Positions 61,556 through 64,000 of a DNA stretch of 64,000 bases are shown one piece after another. Position numbers and translations under genes: made by a program. The DNA lies in assembly GCA_963666935.1 (NCBI GenBank), contig OY762936.1:2294001-2358000 (forward strand), given 5' to 3'. The first letter of the stretch is position 1. The number at the start of each line of letters is the position of its first letter. This DNA comes from G963666935 sp963666935 (GTDB lineage: Bacteria; Bacillota; Clostridia; Christensenellales; CAG-138). The notes below the pieces were generated by a model, which was not told where the DNA came from, did no database searches, and was given only the letters and a program-made list of their open reading frames with translations.

Positions 61556-62734
61556 CTAATGCCCGATTTTTGCGCCCATTCCGCCGGCAGAAGATTTGAA
61601 GTAGTCGAACCGATCGTAATGAAGCTTTGTAATATCCACCGTGGCCGGCAGGCCCGCCGCCAGCTCGGCCAGCGTATATCCTACCGCCGGCCCAAGGCAG
61701 AAGCCATGGCCGGAACTGCCGCAGGCGACCGAAAGACCCGGAACTTCATCGATTACGCCGATCACCGGAACGCCGTCTATGCTTATTTCTTCCCACCCGC
61801 CCCAGGCGCGAATCACCTTAAGGTTGTTGAGCAGGGGGAAATCCCGCCCCACAAAATTGCAGATCGCCACAGGAGAAACGCTGTTGGTTTTCTCACTTTC
61901 CTGATCAAAGAAATTGCAGATCTCACGGCCCGAGCTGCCGCCCAGAACGAAAGAACCATGCTTCATTTGCTGGCCATAGTAGCCCACGGGCGTTGCCACG
62001 CCGCCAATCATATGCTCAAATACCGGGGCAATCGGCTCCGTGATTAGGGCATTATGTAGGCGCGGGTATATGGGAACGTCCACCCCAACGGTGTTGAGCA
62101 GCTTCCGGCTGTGGAAACCCGCGGCAATCACAATCGATTCGCCTTCATACACGTTTCCACGTTCCGTAATGACCCGACGTGCCCGGCCCTTCACCGTTTC
62201 AATCTTCAACGCCTTTTCCCCGGTGATGAAATGAACCCCCATCTCCCGAGCCCGCTTGTAAAACGCCAGGGTGGCCAGCATCGGATTTGCCACGCCATCG
62301 GAGGGCGTCCACGCTACAAACTTTACGTGTTTTGAAAGGTAAGGGAATTCCTTGTATATCTCGTCTTCTCGCATGACGTACACGTCGATGCCGAAACTTT
62401 TTCCGACTTTAACGCGCTCCAAAAAATTTTTTTCGTGGCTTTCATCGTACCCGCAGGCCAGATACCCCTTTTGACGAAACTCTACGTCCATGCCCAGTTC
62501 ATCCTTCAAATTCGGCCACAGATTGTTGATAGCGAAGTTCGCTAGCGGCATTTCGCGGGCATCCCGGCCGGAGCGCCGGACACCGCCGCCGTTGCGTGAA
62601 GAACCGCCGTGCCCGATCATATCACTTTCCAGCACGATGCAGGAAAGCCCACGCTTGGCGGCATAGTAGGCTGCGGAATTCCCCGCAATGCCCGCCCCGA
62701 TGATGATGACGTCCGCAGTTTTTATTTCACTCAT
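61556..62734 (-). CDS. FAD-dependent dehydrogenase beta subunit, copy 2
   Basis: 392 residues. Residues 1-84 and the C-terminal flavin region are identical or nearly so to copy 1; the central block (LATLAFYKRARE to RKLLNTV) is too. Between them lie two diverged blocks, about residues 85-150 and 215-345, which in this fold line the active site, and a different C-terminus (SSAGGMGAKIGH). The product should have a related but different substrate. Overlaps the frameshifted BFD gene by four bases. Confidence 0.9.
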   Translation of the reverse strand: MSEIKTADVIIIGAGIAGNSAAYYAAKRGLSCIVLESDMIGHGGSSRNGGGVRRSGRDAREMPLANFAINNLWPNLKDELGMDVEFRQKGYLACGYDESHEKNFLERVKVGKSFGIDVYVMREDEIYKEFPYLSKHVKFVAWTPSDGVANPMLATLAFYKRAREMGVHFITGEKALKIETVKGRARRVITERGNVYEGESIVIAAGFHSRKLLNTVGVDVPIYPRLHNALITEPIAPVFEHMIGGVATPVGYYGQQMKHGSFVLGGSSGREICNFFDQESEKTNSVSPVAICNFVGRDFPLLNNLKVIRAWGGWEEISIDGVPVIGVIDEVPGLSVACGSSGHGFCLGPAVGYTLAELAAGLPATVDITKLHYDRFDYFKSSAGGMGAKIGH

Positions 62735-63056
62735 TTCTTTTCCACCTCTTCTCCGTAGGCATCAAATTTAATTGCTCGCATGGGCGGCCGGGCAATGATA
62801 TCTTCCAGCTGGTTCGGAGAGATGCCCAGCTCCTTGGCTACAATCGCCTTTACGCTCCGCTGGCAGGTGCTTCCTTGGCACATGCCCATGCCCACCCGCG
62901 TGGCCCGTTTGATCTCCGTCAAGGTCCAAAATCCCATATGGACTGCCCGCCGGATTTCGCCCTTGTAATTTCCTCGCATCTGCAAATAATAATATCGTCA
63001 TCCGGCTGTGGTACAAACTCACCTATATCCATTGAACGATCCAAATACTCAGACAT
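62731..63056 (-). pseudogene. BFD-type [2Fe-2S] subunit, copy 2, with a one-base deletion
   Basis: Nearly identical to 58474-58800, but one G is missing next to position 62965 (CTTGTAATT against CTTGGTAATT). Reading from the true ATG at 63056 the frame is lost after about 31 residues, with only the first two cluster cysteines made; the remaining 84-codon frame lacks them. Either a recent loss in copy 2 or a sequence/assembly error in a long near-identical repeat. Confidence 0.8.
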
Positions 63057-64000
63057 GCTCCACGGCCTCCTTTTGATAGAATCGGACTTCGTTTTCCATT
63101 CCCGCCTCCACGGCGATGGTCAGCACCGCAGTCTTATCCAAGCCCTTGCCTTTCTTTACATCCACGACTTCCGCAGCACACACAGGCTTACCCTGACGAT
63201 TCAGCCCCAGGCCTTTTTCGCCTTTTTGCGGCAAGGGAAGAAACTCATAGGGCAGCGTTACCGTGGCCAGCCCCGGCGCATATTCGCTGTTTACCAAAAA
63301 GATTGCCTGACCCGGGCAGATTGCCACGCACATTCCGCAGCCTATGCAGGCCCGTTCCGTCACCTCAGGAAGCCGAACCATATCCGCTTCATCCACATGG
63401 ATGCAGCCAAACCGGCAGGCATCTCGGCAGGGATCGCAGGGAATGTTCTGGGTGCACTCAATGACGGCATGCACGCCGGATTTTCCCGTAAAACCGCTGT
63501 TGGGAAGGTTTTTCATATCATCTTGTGTCACATACCCATTTCTTAGCAGCGCCATGGAAAGGGGTAGGCCTTCATCCGTACGGGTCATGTCCGTCCGGCC
63601 CGCATTTTCTTTGCAGAACATTCCTTTCCGGAGCTTTTCCAAAGACGCTTCCAGTTCTTCAACCCGGGCGTCATATTGTTCTTTATCAATAAACTCGCCC
63701 CGCTTGGCCGCCCCCAGGGCCGCGATGCGGCCGGTTATCATGGCAGAGCTTGCTTCCTCAATGCCGGACACGTCTCCCGCCACAAAAAGGCCGTTCATGG
63801 TGGTCGCGCCATCCGCGGTATGTACGGGAACTTTTCCACCCGCCTCCATATGCTCGCATCCGATCTGGCGGGTCAATTGGGACATGGGCTGCAGCCCCAC
63901 TGCGATGCAGATCGTATCTACATCCAGGTGCTTTTCCGTGCCGGGAATCGGCTTGAATTTTTCGTCTACTTCGGCAATGACTGCCCCAGTCACGCAATCT
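63049..64000 (-). CDS. FAD/NAD-binding oxidoreductase with 4Fe-4S domain, copy 2 (5' end outside window)
   Basis: About 317 codons of a frame that is open to the right edge and matches the C-terminal 60% of the copy 1 alpha subunit without visible differences, including GLFVAGDVSG, CDPCRDACRFGC and CIGCGMCVAICPG. The N-terminal FAD domain and the HcnA-type gene should follow outside the window. Confidence 0.92.
   Translation of the reverse strand, partial: DCVTGAVIAEVDEKFKPIPGTEKHLDVDTICIAVGLQPMSQLTRQIGCEHMEAGGKVPVHTADGATTMNGLFVAGDVSGIEEASSAMITGRIAALGAAKRGEFIDKEQYDARVEELEASLEKLRKGMFCKENAGRTDMTRTDEGLPLSMALLRNGYVTQDDMKNLPNSGFTGKSGVHAVIECTQNIPCDPCRDACRFGCIHVDEADMVRLPEVTERACIGCGMCVAICPGQAIFLVNSEYAPGLATVTLPYEFLPLPQKGEKGLGLNRQGKPVCAAEVVDVKKGKGLDKTAVLTIAVEAGMENEVRFYQKEAVEHV

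Larger units (their letters stand above)
57269..64000 (-). repeat. Tandem duplication of the dehydrogenase operon
   Basis: Sequence from 57269 to 59744 recurs at 61522-64000 with an offset of 4257 bp, falling to 4256 bp after the single-base deletion. The alpha and BFD genes are close to identical at the base level, the beta gene is a mosaic. 60.7-61.5 kb is spacer with the small-protein gene. Confidence 0.9.

Overview
The window looks like chromosome of a spore-forming, anaerobic Bacillota of the class Clostridia (family not resolved). The evidence is a CwlJ-like cortex hydrolase paired with a GerQ-like coat protein, an oxygen-independent class III ribonucleotide reductase with its activase, a biotin-dependent sodium-pumping decarboxylase, pyrophosphate-based energy enzymes (membrane pyrophosphatase and PPi-type phosphofructokinase), IPKTG sortase substrates, Shine-Dalgarno-led genes and several consensus sigma-A promoters. 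I see no tRNA, rRNA, CRISPR array, prophage or transposase.

Layout. 1-5.8 kb: the start of a giant minus-strand surface protein with a prepilin-type N-terminus and GLUG repeats, running off the left edge. 6.1-10.3 kb: membrane pyrophosphatase behind an attenuator-like leader, a short pyruvate-kinase-like protein and an EamA transporter. 10.4-16.3 kb: a PG-binding/LysM protein, a zinc-ribbon membrane protein, an exonuclease-NUDIX fusion, a run of hairpins that may be an RNA element, and RlmI. 16.4-20.5 kb: proC and an NrdR-box-controlled nrdD with nrdG. 20.6-28.7 kb: a MarR-controlled run encoding a heterodimeric ABC exporter, a MacB-type tripartite export system and a redox-Cys protein. 28.8-34.4 kb: signal peptidase, EamA transporter, metallophosphatase lipoprotein, PPi-phosphofructokinase and an O-antigen-ligase-like protein. 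34.5-39 kb: three paralogous IPKTG surface proteins and a decayed fourth copy. 39-47 kb: CopA with an appended CopZ-like domain, exonuclease III, FosX, NlpC/P60, MgtE with an upstream leader peptide, and a D-cysteine desulfhydrase-type enzyme. 47-55.7 kb: a DUF1576-like membrane protein, two SH3 proteins, the four-gene oxaloacetate-decarboxylase-type sodium pump, and cwlJ-gerQ. 55.8-64 kb: a diguanylate cyclase, then a four-gene flavin/iron-sulfur dehydrogenase operon followed by a second tandem copy (offset about 4.26 kb) that runs off the right edge.

The most interesting part is the right end. The duplicated operon resembles opine oxidase, HcnABC and dye-linked proline dehydrogenase complexes. 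Its electron-transfer genes are nearly identical between copies, but the substrate-oxidising flavoprotein is a mosaic of identical and diverged blocks, and the second BFD-type gene carries a one-base deletion. Between the copies lies a 46-residue single-pass membrane protein whose N-terminus reproduces the sodium-site signature of the decarboxylase beta subunit encoded 8 kb away.
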